DNA of 64,000 nucleotides from Ahaetulla prasina (taxonomy: Eukaryota > Chordata > Lepidosauria > Squamata > Colubridae): contig NC_080539.1 in assembly GCF_028640845.1 (NCBI RefSeq), forward strand, positions 104,806,554 through 104,870,553, in the 5' to 3' direction. The position numbers and the translations under genes are program-made. Every line of letters starts with the position of its first letter. Position 1 is the first letter of the stretch. Shown here piece by piece: positions 43,384 to 55,650 of this stretch. Under the pieces are notes generated by a model. That model did not search any database and was not told the DNA's origin. It saw nothing but the letters and a program-made list of their open reading frames with translations.

Positions 43384-44123
43384 CAGGTAGTCCTTGACTT
43401 ACAACAGTTTGTTTAGCGACCGTTCAAAGTTACAATGGCACTGAAAAAAGTGACTTATGACCATTTTTCACACTTAGGACCATTCCAGCATCCCCATGGT
43501 TGGGTGATCAAAATTTAGATGCTTCACAACTAACTCACATTTATGACGGTTACCAATGTCCTGAGGTCCTGTGATCCCCTTTTATGGCCTTCTCACAAGC
43601 AAAGTCAATGAAGGAAGCCAGATTCACTTAACAACCATGTCCCTAACTTAATGACTGCGGTGATTCACTTAACAACTATGGCAAGAAAAGGTCCTAAAAT
43701 GGGGCAAAACTGACTTAACAAATGTCTCACTTAGCAACAGAACTTTTGAGCTCAATTGTGGTCGTAAGTCGAGGACAGGGGTGAAATCCAGCAGGTTCGG
43801 ACAGGTTCTGCAGAACCGGTAGCGGAAATTTTGAACAGTTCAGAGAACTGGTAGCAGAAATTTTGAGTAGTTGAGAGAACAGGCAAATGCCACATCTGGC
43901 TGGCCCCAGAGTGGAGTGGGAATGGAGATTTTACAATATTGTTCCCTCAGGAGTGGGGATTTTGCAGTGTTCTTCCCCTGGAGTGGGTTGGGAATGGATA
44001 TTTTGCAGTATCCTTCCCCTGCTACGTCCACCAAGCCATGCCCACCAAGCCATACCACACCAACCAAGTCACACCCACAGAACTGGTAGTAAAAAAAATT
44101 GGATTTCACCACTGGACTACCTG
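43384..44123. mobile_element. Mariner-like MITE split by a hAT element
   Basis: The ends CAGGTAGTCCTTGACTTA and (after the insertion) GACTACCTG are inverted and flanked by TA (43382-43383 and 44124-44125). The body 43384-43775 is the best example of the family. The hAT lies 9 bp from its right end. Confidence 0.88.
43776..44114 (-). mobile_element. hAT-type MITE of the six-copy family
   Basis: The ends are CAGGGGTGAAATCC and GGATTTCACCACTG. At 339 bp it is the longest copy, because the 'gattttgcagt'-type segment is repeated. No full 8-bp duplication remains. Confidence 0.88.
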
Positions 44124-44125
44124 TA

Positions 44126-44718
44126 GTAAATCAGACCAATTGCTCTACCCAGCCTAATATAGTAAATGTGACTACAGAAATTACTATTTTTTTTTAGGAA
44201 GAATTCCTTCTATCCTTTCCTTGAGATGCTGAGGACTGAAACTGGGCTTTGCTAGATGAAACCTGAAGTGTCTTCACTGAGACCACAAGCATTTATTCCC
44301 CAAGCATTTTAGTTTGGTTTCATTGCAGATACATTTTTAAACTAATCACATTTTCATGTAGCCTATGAATGTTTGCATTATTTAATCCTGCAAGCTGCTT
44401 CAAAACATTTGGAGGTCTTAATATTTAACTATGGGTTTGGGAAGTAGCATGCCAATTTCCTCCTCCAACTTTGCCAACCCACTTTAAAAGGCCTGGAATG
44501 AATTTCTTTGCTCATATTGACAAGGATGGTCCTTTCAGATGGTTCAAATAATCCTCTTTAGTCCAAGGTGCCTTTTCTTTTGATGTGTGTATTGGGTCAT
44601 TTGCATTATGAATGGTTTTACTAAACACATTCATGTTACTCACATAATAGTACTGTGCTGTTTTAGCCTCTGTGTTCATTGAATACACAGTGCCAAACTG
44701 TTTAGGATAAGTATAGTA
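44126..44718. other. unannotated sequence
   Basis: No feature was recognised. Confidence 0.5.
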
Positions 44719-44888
44719 CAGGTAGTTCTCGACTGACAACAGTTCATTTAGTGACCATTCAAAGTTACAAGGGCACTGAAAAAAGTGACTTATGACCATT
44801 TTTCAAACTTACGACTGTTGCAGCACATCCATGATCACGTGATCGAAATTCAAAGGCTTGACAACTGGTTCATATTTATGACAATTCA
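44719..44888. mobile_element. Mariner-like MITE, left half only
   Basis: It starts CAGGTAGTTCTCGACTGA after TA and breaks off after 'tcatatttatgacaattc'. Confidence 0.75.
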
Positions 44889-47278
44889 GCTTGGAAGCAT
44901 CTTAACCCATGAAAAGCCTTTTTAGAAACTATGAGTTAAAGTTTGTATTTTTCTTGGCATTCAATGAAGACAGAAAAATCCCCATAAGTACACAGAAATG
45001 TTTCTGGAATCTCTGTCACAATGAGTTTATTTTCCCAGGTAAATGTGGAATGCTTTATGGATGAATATTAATTAGATCTCATGGGACTTGAAGTATCCTG
45101 TCGCAGGAAAAAGTGTATGGTATAAACAGGAAGTGAAAAAAAGAAAGCTGGGGAATAAAAAGGCTCACAGTTCCCGTACTTCAAAGCATCTTTTCAGGAC
45201 AGGGTTTTTCCCCTCCTTCTTAAGTAAGTGTAATGGCAGCATATTTATAAATTGCTTGTGTTGATTTGCATAAAGCTCTAAACAGATTAGCCTAAAACAC
45301 TGGTTGCTGGTCCATTGAAAATAGCGGCATAATCCTCGAAACCCAAATTTAGAATGATCCTTGGGTTCCCTAGCTCTAATTATGGACCTTGCTATGACTC
45401 AAGAAGAAAGGATGGGTTGGGACAGGACTTTCGTATTTCCTAGTCACAGCTTGTTAAGTATGTGTGTGGGCAAATCTCTGTCTAGGTATCTATGTTTGTA
45501 TAGCTATATCTGTCTATAAACTATATATATCCATTTAATCTGCATTAAAGCCTGAATTTGGAAGTCTTGAAACAGTTCCCTCAAGAAGATTACGAAGGGG
45601 TTAAGAAGATTTGACAGGGCTGATGCAGCCTTGCCATATGGAGGTGAGCTTTCTTTTAAGAAATGAAGCAATTAATTTGTCTGGACAAATCAGCTATGTC
45701 CCACCAGGGCCATCTTGAGATAGGTTTCACTCATCTGATGTGTTCTAAGGGAATCCCAGGCTACTGACTAAACAGGCAGCTGACTTACAAACGCTCTTTC
45801 TGGCTCTTTCATATCCTCACTGGTGGCTTTTTCTCAATGCTAAAGCATATGGAAGTACATTCAGACAGTGCAGACAGAGGTGGGCATAGATTTTAGAGTG
45901 TTAAAAGGGGTCGAATTCTCAGATTAAACATGGAAGAGATTCCATCAAAAATATGGTCCAGTATTTGAAATGATCTGATAGATCAATACATTTCATTCTA
46001 AGCAATACTTGTAAACAGTTAAAATCCATTCCCAAAATTATTTCAGCATTTTGTGATTTCCAACATACTCCCTGATACCGAACGGTTTACTTCAGTTGAT
46101 TCAAAAATAGAAACATTGAATAGGATGTATTGAAAAGAAATGGAAAGATGAGGGTTTAGATTAAATTAACATTCTTCTCATCCAGGTATCTTGAAGTCCT
46201 AAAAAAACCCAGCTTGTGGAGATTTGAAAATCTGCAAAAGGACCGTGTCTTGCTACCAGTCCATGGGGAGTCTCTGAATGCCAAGGAACTCTGCAATATA
46301 ACTTCTGCAATGACAGCAGTTTAACTCAAATAATGTGACACCTTTTATTTATACCCTGATTAAATTAGCCCTCAGCAATATATTTACCTTTAATTAGGTT
46401 AGGTAACTCATTGGCCAGGGACATTAAATTATTAAGTTATAATGCTACATGTTCATTCCATAGGTCTATTGATTGATGATCTGTCGTGTGGCAATAGATA
46501 TTACCAACACTGTTATATAAATCATACATAAAACTATTTCTAGCATGGGTTCATTTAAATCAACAGAATTCTAAAAAGGGAATAGACAGACTTTTTTTTT
46601 TGAACAAAAATCTTTTTTTATTTGACAATTTAGGGAAGTTTCAGGAAAGCAGAATCATTTTTCCTGAACTGTATGAATATTAATTACCCATTTTCTTCTC
46701 ACTTTTCAATCCTCTGGTTATTAGAAAGTAACATGCATGTAATAGGCTGAAAAACTTTATATAATGTTTTATGTACTTTTCAAACATTTTCACATCAAAC
46801 TTTCTGATTCAAAAGGCTGGTACGTTTGGTCTGAATGGACATGGTCTATAGCTGTTTCAAACTCAAATAAATAAACAAACAACAAACAAACAAACAAACA
46901 AATCTCAAAACACCAAACACAAAAGAGCATTCTAAACAGTAAGCTGAGCTCTTATGGATATTTTATCTTCTGTGATATATAATATCATGTGGTATCATAT
47001 ATCATATCATATCGCTACTCAGGCAGACAAGCCCTCTGTGGGGCTTGTCTAATGCTAGTGCTTTTGCTAATTTTTCCTATACTTTTCTACTACAATGCAA
47101 ATAGCAATCAAAGGAGCAAATATAATCCAGGAGCAAGCAACATTTTAGCATTCATTCAAAGAAGTAGATGTAAGCAGCAGCATAGAAATGAAATACGGTA
47201 TTATGAATTCATTTTTAATTAAATAATAATTATTTCCTATTCTTTGGAACCTAATTTTTAAAAAATAGAATAATAAAA
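44889..47278. other. unannotated sequence with short (AAAC)n
   Basis: No gene was recognised. A (CAAA)n-like run lies at 46864-46902. Confidence 0.5.
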
Positions 47279-47608
47279 AGGTAAAGATTTCTCCTGCCCA
47301 GTTATGTCCAACTCTACGGGGCAGTGTTCATCTCCATTTCCTAGCCAAGGGAGCCAGCGTTGCCGGAAAATGGTTGGTGGTCATATGGCTGACATGACTA
47401 TACACTAAGACACACAGAACACTGTTACTTTCCCATCAAAATAGTACCTATTTACCTACTTGCATTTGAATGCTTATGAACTGCTAGGTTGGTGGAAGCT
47501 GGGGCAAGTAATGGGAACTCACCCCATTGCGCAGCACTCATGATCGAACTGCCAACCTTCTGGTAGCATTAAGCCCAGCATAATGGCTAGCCATTGCACC
47601 CCTAAAAT
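47279..47608 (-). mobile_element. Sauria-type SINE, diverged
   Basis: The reverse of 15169-15522: an 'aaaggtaaagatttctcctg' tail end at left, 'cctacttgcatttgaatgct' inside, and the tRNA-like head near 47540-47608. Confidence 0.78.
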
Positions 47609-47611
47609 AGA

Positions 47612-47720
47612 ATAGGGTGATAGAATAATAGAATCACCAAATTACATAGTATGAAAGAATTTCACAAGGATTATCTAGTCGAAGTGTCCCAGTTGTGTGG
47701 GAAAACCTATCATACCAGCG
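47612..47720 (-). mobile_element. CR1-like 3' UTR remnant, old
   Basis: The phrase 'tagaataatagaatcacc', then 'ggattatctagtcgaagt', resembles the reverse of the amniote CR1 3' end. Short and diverged. Confidence 0.45.
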
Positions 47721-48961
47721 CTGAGAGTTGGATTTAAATGTCTTAATTAATTATAACATTCAGTTTAAGGATATAATTACCAGCCAATGTTCCTCTCTAA
47801 TTCATTCATAAATGTAAAAATACACTGAACTTTAAGCGCATTGCAAACAAAAAGAAGTACAATGTTTTGGACATAAGCAAACATAGCCCCAGTTTGGGTA
47901 TGGTAGTCCTAAAAATTTAGATTAAGAAATAGAGGGGATTGGATGTGTTTAGCTTGTGGATTGGTCAAATCTTTAACAAAGAAATCAGCATGGATAGAAA
48001 CAACCATTTATTTTTCTTTGCCTTCTAAAAGGTATGTTTAATTCATAGTCATGGTTCTATTCCAAAATAATGATGAATTTAACTGATATTTCTTGGAACA
48101 ACAAGGGGTACCTCTAACCAATGTAAGGAAAACATACAGAAAAGAGTTAACAATATTTAACTGCTTTTGAAGTAATGGAACAATAAGCACTGTTAAGACT
48201 GATTATGTTTCATAAAGATGTTCCCAAATGTTTTGGAATTGTGATAAACCATGGGAAAGTTCAGCCGCAAATGGTGATCTGCCAGTACATTCTAATCTTC
48301 CTTCAGCTCCTCTTTCTACCCCCTTTGAACTTTGCTGTTTTTCCAAGTGGAGAAAAAAAAAAGATAGCCATTGCTAGGCAGAGGTGTTTTAATAACCTGG
48401 CAGGCTAGTCTGGCACAAACACACTACCCTACCTTTATTCTCAGTTAATCTTGTTGTGTAAATCACTGGATTTGCTCTTTCACTGCAGAGAAGACTGAAT
48501 GTTCTTGGCAGATTGAATAGGTGAGTCAGGAGTGAATCAGAAGTGTAGGCAAACTTGTTAAGAGCTTGTAAGCGCCTCCTGTGTGGCAAACGGGTGATGG
48601 AAAACCCTCTTCAACCCAGTTCATACCCGAATACAAGAGCATGCATGTACCATTTGCAAAGAAACGTCTCATAAAATCTAGCAACACAGTGGGAAGCCAT
48701 GCTTTCTCCAATCCATCTCAGTTCCCCATCCTAGTTCACAGAAACCGAATAGCTGCTGTTATGTGGGGAAGGAAGTGATTTATCTTCATCTTCATCGAAC
48801 CTTCAATGTGCTTAGAATGAAATATAGGTCTCATTTGCTAAAAAGAGTAAGGATTAGATTGCTTCTCGTTACTGTTGACCTATATTCATCTATTTTATCT
48901 CTACCTAAAGATACAAATATACCATATTATCAAATATAATTCCTCTTTTCTATATATAGAA
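47721..48961. other. unannotated sequence
   Basis: No gene or recognisable repeat. Confidence 0.5.
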
Positions 48962-49457
48962 ATACCACATTTTTCAAAGTATAAGACGCAGGAGAGTATA
49001 AGACACACCTTAATTTTTGTGGAGGAAAATAAGAAAAAAGCTGATTGGCAGATGGATTGGCCTCGCAGAATACCCCCGAATCAGCTGTTCCCAGAGGTGA
49101 ATTTTAACGACAGGTTCCTTGGTTGTGAGCTCTGTGCCGTGCTTTTTTTTTCCTTTGTTTTTTCTGCCTCTGAAAGCCTCTGAAACAGCTTCAGAAAAAA
49201 ACCCACTGAATCTCTGTTTGGGGGCTTCTTTTCTGAAGCTCTCTTTGAGGGCTTTTTTTCTGAAGCTCTGTTTGGAGGCTTCTTTTCTGAAGCTCTGTTT
49301 GGAGGCTTTTTTTCTGAAGCTCTGTTTCTGATGCTTTTTTCAGCCTCTGAAACCTGAAGCTGGGCAGGGTTACATTCGAAGTATAAGACACACCCAGATT
49401 TTCATCCTCTTTTTTTGGAGAAAAAAGGTGCGTCTTACACTCTGAAAAATACGGTAT
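48962..49457. mobile_element. TIR element enclosing a minisatellite
   Basis: The left end ATACCACATTTTTCAAAGT, followed by ATAAGACGCA, is matched by the inverted right end TGCGTCTTACACTCTGAAAA and ATACGGTAT. That is about 29-bp TIRs with few mismatches. A further internal pair 'gtataagacacacc' lies near 49005 and 49380. This end type is widespread in vertebrates, but I cannot assign the superfamily safely. The interior includes five 27-bp units. Confidence 0.78.
49207..49341. repeat. 27-bp minisatellite, five units
   Basis: Five units of the form TGAAGCTCTGTTTGGAGGCT, then TCTTTTC, differ at a few positions. 27 bp is nine codons, so the tract stays open on both strands and gives a 9-residue repeating peptide. 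That is a by-product and not evidence of a gene. Confidence 0.93.
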
Positions 49458-50320
49458 ATGTAAAAGGTAGCATGTCAAAGCAGTCAGCATTTGAAAGCAA
49501 ATTAGCAGCACTGTAGCAGGTTTTCAAACAATTGCTTGAATAATTGCTTCACAATTATCTGTGAATGTTTGACATGTATTGGAATATTTAGAGATGCAAG
49601 TGATAACAATGTTTGATAAGGCAACCATCAATATTTAATAGTGTATGTCAATGAACACACAGCAGGGCCAACTGGTAAGTGACTTGCAAAAAAGTTTCAT
49701 ACATTTTCACTTTGTCTGTATTTTTCTCTAATGAAAGCCAAATTTTAAAGTCAGTTCTCAAAGCTTAAATTCAAGGCCAAAACTTAAATTTAAGGAATTC
49801 AGTTGAATTCAAAATTCAAATTCAGACATGGTAATCTACCGCAGAGTTTTGAAAGGTTGTAAAGTTTTGTTTTATCAATTTTACAGAATTAAGGTCAGTT
49901 TTCTTGATAACATCAATGGAGCTGAACGGATTCTGTTCCACTTCCATTTCAGTGGCATCATCCTGTTTAAATTGTATAAAATTAATGAGCTGGAAAGGAC
50001 TTTAGAGGTTATCTTGGTTACTATCAAAGCATAATCTTTTAAAGCATCTCTGATAGATACTCGTTCGCCTATTTGAAGCTATCTAGAGAAGGAGAAATCT
50101 GTAACAGGCGGTTTCACTGGGTGGACAGATAATATAATATAAATGGGGCTGGATCAGGGCAGAACTGAGTGGAACAATTAATGTAACCTTGGGATACTTT
50201 AAGAGGATGAATATCCCTATGTTCCTTTTAATACATCCCAAAATACTATTTCCCTTTTAAGCAGCTGCAACATGCTACTGGCACATGTTTAATCTGTCAT
50301 CAACGAGGACTGCAATCACT
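49458..50320. other. unannotated sequence with a CR1-like remnant
   Basis: No gene was seen. At about 49985-50090 the phrase 'gagctggaaaggactttaga', then 'catctctgatagatactcg', resembles the reverse of a CR1-group 3' UTR. Confidence 0.45.
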
Positions 50321-50324
50321 ACAG

Positions 50325-50565
50325 CTGTTAAATTAGTAATACGGTTGTTAAATTAATCTAGCTTCCCCATTGGTTTTGCTTGTCAGAATGTCACAAAAGG
50401 CAATCACATGAGCCCAGGACATTGCAACTCTTATAAATATGAGTCAGTTGTCAAGCATCCAAATTTTGATCAGGTAACCATGAGAACACCGCAACGGTTG
50501 TAAGTGTGAAAAACAGTCGTAAGACACTTTTTTGGTGTACTTGTAACTTCAAACTACGGTCTTAT
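50325..50565. mobile_element. Mariner-like MITE, partial
   Basis: It matches the family interior in reverse: 'cttccccattggttttgctt', 'tataaatatgagtcagttg' and 'agtgtgaaaaacagtcgtaa'. The left end is missing. Confidence 0.75.
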
Positions 50566-51222
50566 TCTGAGTATGCATTCGTGGGGAAGAACTTCTGCTT
50601 TGAGGATTGGATAATGTGGTGCCATTTATGAGCAAATTACTGTGCTTGCATTCGGTTAGAACTGGTTCAATCATTACATACATGCATATTTCTCTTTACT
50701 GATAAATAAATATCATCATATTTTTAAATTAAAAGGTCTTACAGCAAGATCATGGAATAGAGTCAATGGCTTGGGATTTGGCTTAATAATGCATTTGATG
50801 CTGGATGTATAAGGATCTTAAAAGGTGATTTACTATGACATTGAGTGGGAGGATGAAACCTTGTTTATTTCTAATTATAATAACAGGCATATGTTCTGAG
50901 ACAGTTGGTCAGTGCATAGGAGTTTGGTAGGGAGTGAAATACATTCATTCATGTATCTGACAACATTCCCCTGCTATATAACTCTGATACCTTGGAGTAT
51001 CAGAAGAAGGGCCTTCCAAAAAAATACAATATTGGGCAAGACTCTATAATTAGCTTGCAGAGGATGCACAGAAATGTCATGCATTTTATTCCCTGCGCCC
51101 TATTTCACTGAACAGAAACTTTAAGAATACCATTGAAATAGTATAAACTATCTTAGTATGCTCATGAAAAGAGGGATTCACAATATGATTATTTGATTCT
51201 AATACAGTGCATCTTTAAAGCA
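50566..51222. other. unannotated sequence
   Basis: No feature was recognised. Confidence 0.5.
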
Positions 51223-51429
51223 AGCTGAGAACTAAGGAGAAATTTCCTGACGGTGAGAACAATTAATCAGGAGAATGACTTGCCTCCAGAAGTTGTGAAT
51301 GCTCCAACACTGGAGGTTTTTAAGAAGAGATTGGGCAGCCATTTGTCTGAAATGGTATAAGGTCTCCTGCCTGAGCAGGGAATTGAACTAGAAGAACTTC
51401 AAGGTCCCTTCCAACTCTGTTATTCTGTT
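51223..51429 (+). mobile_element. CR1 LINE 3' end fragment
   Basis: It is nearly the same as 26340-26543: the ORF2 C-terminal codons, then 'gcctgagcagggaattgaac', and a short ATTCTGTT tail. It is 5'-truncated. Confidence 0.88.
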
Positions 51430-51440
51430 ATTCAAGCTTT

Positions 51441-52318
51441 GTTACTGTTGTTAGTTGTGAAGTCGTGTCCAACCCATTGTGACCCCTGGACAACATTCCT
51501 CCAGGCCTTCCTGTCGTCCACTATGCCCCGGAGTCCATCTAAGCTCATGCTTACTGCTTCAGTGACTCATCCAGCCACCTCATTCTCTGTCGTTCCCTTT
51601 TTCTTTTGCCCTCAATCTTTCCCAGCATTAGGTGCTTTTCCAGTGAGTCCTTCCTTCTCATTAGGTGGCCAAAGTATTTGAGTTTCATCTTCAGGATCTG
51701 GCCTTCTTAAGAGCAGTCAGGATTGATCTCCTCTAGGACTGACTGGTTTGATCGTCTTGCAGTCCAAGGGACTCGCAGGAGTCTTCTCCAGCACCAGAGT
51801 TCAAAGGCCTCAATTCTTTGGAGCTCAGCCTTCCACAGCCATGCATTGCAACTGGGAAAACCAAGCCTTGACTATACCCACTTTTGTTGGCAGGGTTATG
51901 TCTCCGCTTTTTAGTATGCTGTCTAGATTTGCCATAGCTTTCTTCCCCAGGAGCAAGCGTCTTTTAATTTCTTGGCTGCAGTTTCCATCTGCGGTGATCT
52001 TGGAGCCCAGGAAAATAAAATCTGTCACTACCTCCATTTCTTCCCCATCTATTTGCCAGGAATTGAGGGGGCCAGATGCCATGATCTTAGTTTTCTTAAT
52101 GTTGAGTTTCAAGCCAACTTTTGCACTCTCCTTCTTCACTGGTATCAAGAGTCTCTTTAGCTCTCTCTGCTTTCTGCCATTAGAGTGGTATCATCTGCAT
52201 ATCTGAGGTTGTTGATATTTCTCCTGGCAACCTTAATTCCAACTTTTGATTCATCTAGCCCTGCCTTTCTCATGATGTGCTCTGCATATAAGTTAAATAG
52301 GCAGAGCGACAGTATAAA
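51441..52318 (-). mobile_element. BovB (RTE) LINE, 5'-truncated
   Basis: On the minus strand the RT C-terminal half is visible at 52148-51825: a K-T-K-I-M-A-S-G-P motif, then W-Q-I-D-G-E, then V-T-D-F-I-F-L-G-S-K-I-T-A-D-G. This is characteristic of BovB. The rest runs to the BovB 3' end at 51441. An 11-bp duplication ATTCAAGCTTT lies at 51430-51440 and 52319-52329. The frame is intact only in parts. BovB is known to have moved horizontally among squamates, ruminants and others. Confidence 0.93.
51825..52148 (-). pseudogene. BovB reverse transcriptase fragment
   Basis: The open frame of 107 codons lies downstream of the YADD motif, which is lost by truncation (the element begins at 52318). 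It has the conserved E-I-K-R-R-L-L-L-G-K-K-A-M segment and S-G-D-I-T-L-P-T-K-V. The stop near 51825 and frame loss after it show decay. It cannot encode active RT. Confidence 0.9.
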
Positions 52319-52329
52319 ATTCAAGCTTT

Positions 52330-53766
52330 AGTTTTTTGTAAACCTGAGTTTATGACTTGAAGCATGCATCTACCTGAAAAGACTTTCAAAAACGTTGATG
52401 AACAGGGTGTACTGTCTGACTTGATCATAAAAAGAGTCCTAATATGAAAATTAAAATGATATGGAGCTTGTAGAATGTACAATTATGCATTTGCACAACA
52501 TGTGTGACGATGTGAAATAATTATGTAAATGATTAACGCATAAGACTTAATAGTGTATGATATACTCTTATAATACTAGTGACATTATTTTAAGGCAAAG
52601 ACCACTATTTTAACAAGTCTGTTTAAAAAAAATATGAGATCTGCAAAGTCTCTTACCAAAATTAAGAGTCTGATTTATGCAAAAGTTCCGCTTACAGTCT
52701 GTTCTTTTCAATTCAGAGGCATTTGATCCAGAAAAAAAATTTCCTCCAAACCTCAGGTTCCCCACCCCACCCCCAATCTGCATCTGGTAAATCTTCCTGG
52801 GAAATTGTCTTGTATAATAGAAGTAGGTTCCAAAACACATACAGTGACTCAGGGAAAAATAATGCCACTTTGATCTGCATTACGAATAGACTGTGTTAAA
52901 GTTCAGATAATCTGTAAAACCATAAACCTGTCCTACTCTTTGAACCTTCACACTTTTTCAAAGAACAGGCGTGATTTCCACCCCCTTCCCTTTTTGAAAG
53001 AAAATGTAAATTCAACATACCTTCTGCAAATGAGAGATAATTAGGCTATTATACTGATTTCACATCAAAGGGTTACATCAAGATGGTTATTTTTTTAAAA
53101 ATGCCCTCTATTATTAGCTGACATGAGGAACCTTTTAAGAGTGAGTTACACTAACCAAACATGCATACACACTTACTTCAATGGTGGTAATAGCTCAGCA
53201 AAGAGTGTGGCATATTATCTGGCTTTGAAATAGGAAGTTTATTATATTAAGGATGAAAATTTATAAGGCCAGCTTCCAACTTTAATATAAAGAGATTTAA
53301 CATTATATGATTGAGGTATGTCTTTCTGCATCTGAAGGCAACTATCATGATGCATCTAACCCTTATGATCTGCTACCTTCCAGGAAAATGGAAAAGATCT
53401 GGCAAACTCTCTGTTGACCTAGTGCTATATAACATAAGGAAATCTGAGACAGATCAATGGGGAAACAGAAGGCTGAGGCAACAGATTCAGGCACGGAAAA
53501 ACATAGCCTGGAATGCACATGGAGAAAATTCACAGAAGAATCAGAGAGGATGGTGAAGTTGAAGGCAAAAGAGGGGAGTCAAAAGCAAGCATTTTGAGAA
53601 GGACAAGATGAGGTTCTGGCAGACGTGGAATTGGGATGGGGAATTAGCTACCATATCTTAAACCCTGAAGACTGCAAACTGCAGGCCTTCTGCATTATGA
53701 ACTGATGTTCGCTGTTAACCAAACAGCAAAATGTCTATGGAGATTCTCAGTCATCTAGGTCCTGGT
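52330..53766. other. unannotated sequence
   Basis: No gene or named repeat was seen. Confidence 0.5.
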
Positions 53767-53970
53767 TGTCGCAAAGGTGCTTTTTTCAAGGGCAACTGGA
53801 CTTTCTGCTTTTTCTTCAAAGACATTTCGCTTCTCATCCAAGAAGTTTCTTCAGCTCTGACCCCACCGGCCAGTCAGAGCTGAAGAAGCTTCTTGGATGA
53901 GAAGCGAAACGTCTTCAAAGAAAAGCCAAAAAGTTCAATTGCCTCTTGAAAAAAAGCATCTTTGGGACAA
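53767..53970. repeat. Long foldback repeat
   Basis: Two arms of about 95 bp are inverted around a spacer near 53861-53871 (CCCACCGGCCA). The left arm has 'cgcttctcatccaagaag' and the right arm 'cttcttggatgagaagcg'. The outer ends are TTGTCGCAAAGGTGCTTTTT and its inverse, with mismatches. The motif 'gatgagaagcgaaacgtctt' is one I have seen in many fish and reptile genomes. No target duplication is evident. Confidence 0.85.
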
Positions 53971-54672
53971 ACAGCAAGATGGAGAAGTTTGGTTTGTAAC
54001 ACCTGCAGTGGTATATGTTTAGCTATGGAACTGGGACTTCATTATGTGCCTCTTCTATCTGCTTCACTTCCACACTCCATATTTATTAATGCATCTGCTT
54101 CAAAGACTTGCTGAACAAAGTAGCTTCAGATCAAAGTGTACACGTGATGCTCTTCACTTGATTTTGGCCCTGGCATTGACTATTTTTTTTCCTGTATCTT
54201 TTGAAATTTGGGATCAGAAGACTGCAAAGCAGAATGGGGATGGGTGCGTTTGTGTGTCATTTCTGCCATGAATGGAATCTTAATTGAAAACCCCTACAGG
54301 CTTTTTACTGTCTTTATATTATGTTTTATTGTTCTAATAATCTATTAATCTTTTAAACTTGCTTTTAAAATTGGGATTCCTGTGCTCTGGCTCCAATGGT
54401 TGATTGACAAGGGTTAAACCCAGACTACAAAGATGCAAGAGGAGTAATATTTTAAAGTTTTAAAACAAACACAAGGAACCCTGTCAGATTGAGCAGGGAG
54501 TGCGGAGTCCTTACACCAATGTAAGAACACTAGGCAGGCTGTTAGAAGTAAAAGAAACTGGAACAACAGAAATAACCACTTCCAGAGAGAACAATTGTTC
54601 ATTTTTTTTTACATCTTCTAAAAATTCAAGCACAAAGATTTATGAGAATGGTATGTATTACTTTCTTTCATT
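53971..54672. other. unannotated sequence
   Basis: No gene was recognised. Confidence 0.5.
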
Positions 54673-55617
54673 CCCAAGAACATCGTCATCATGATTCGAG
54701 ACAATGACGAATCCGCATATAGACGAGAGGTCGAACGACTAGCCTTGTGGTGCAACCAAACCAATCTGGAACTGAACACACTCAAAACCGTAGAAATGGT
54801 GGTAGACTTTAGGAGAAACCCTTCCATACTTCCACCTCTCACAATACTTGACAACACAGTATCAACAGTAGAAACCTTCAAATTTCTAGGTTCTATCATA
54901 TCGCAAGATCTAAAATGGACAGCCAACATCAAAAACATCATTAAAAAAGGACAACAAAGAATGTTCTTTCTGCGCCAACTCAGTAAGCTCAAACTGTCCA
55001 AGGAGCTGCTGATTCAGTTCTACAGAGGAATTATTGAGTCTGTCATCTGCACCTCTATAACTGTCTGGTTCAGTTCTGCAACCCAACAAGAAAAACACAG
55101 ACTTCAGAGGATAATTAGAACTGAAGGAAAAATAATTGCTACCAACCTGCCTTCCATTGAGGACCTGTATACTGCACGAATCAAGAAGAGGGCCGTGAAA
55201 ATATTTGCAGATCCCTCGCATCCTGGACATAAACTGTTTCAACTCCTACCCTCAAAGCGACGCTATAGAGCACTGCACAACAGAACAACTAGACACAAGA
55301 ACAGTTTTTTCCCGAAGGTCATCACTCTGCTAAACAAATAATTTCCTCAACACTGTCAGACTATTTACTGAATCTGCACTACTATTAATCGTTTCATAGT
55401 TCCCATCACCAATCTCTTTCCACTTATGACTGTATGACTATAACTTGTTGCTGGCAATCTTTATGATTTATATTGATATATTGACCATCAATTGTGTTGT
55501 AAATGTTGTACCTTGATGAATGTATCTTTTCTTTTATGTACACTGAGAGCATATGCACCAAGACAAATTCCTTGTGTGTCCAATCACACTTGGCCAATAA
55601 AATTCTATTCTATTCTA
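54673..55617 (+). mobile_element. Snake-type LINE (CR1/L3- or Rex-like), 5'-truncated
   Basis: An ORF2 C-terminal half is followed by a 3' UTR (55342-55600) that is repeated at 5352, 10505 and 62881, and by two to three ATTCT units. The clade is uncertain: the protein looks like fish Rex/L2-group ORF2, while the tail fits the snake LINEs described with AATAG microsatellites. Confidence 0.85.
54691..55341 (+). pseudogene. LINE ORF2 C-terminal half
   Basis: An intact frame of 216 codons runs to the stop at 55339. Visible are the post-YADD segment (Y-R-R-E-V-E-R-L, then W-C-N-Q-T-N-L-E-L-N), F-L-G-S-I-I-S-Q-D-L-K-W, the F-F-L-R-Q-L motif, and the C-terminal R-R-Y-R-A-L with H-K-N-S-F-F-P. The endonuclease and the catalytic palm are missing through 5' truncation. 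The absence of stops suggests a young copy. Confidence 0.88.
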
Positions 55618-55650
55618 TGATAATCTATTGATTCTCTGTGTAATTTCACC

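Noticed and set aside
49207..49341. CRISPR-like regular repeats
   Set aside because: Units are directly adjacent with no spacers, and the genome is vertebrate.
49119..49511. Leucine-rich 9-residue repeat protein
   Set aside because: It is due to a 27-bp minisatellite. It is open on both strands and has no conserved context.
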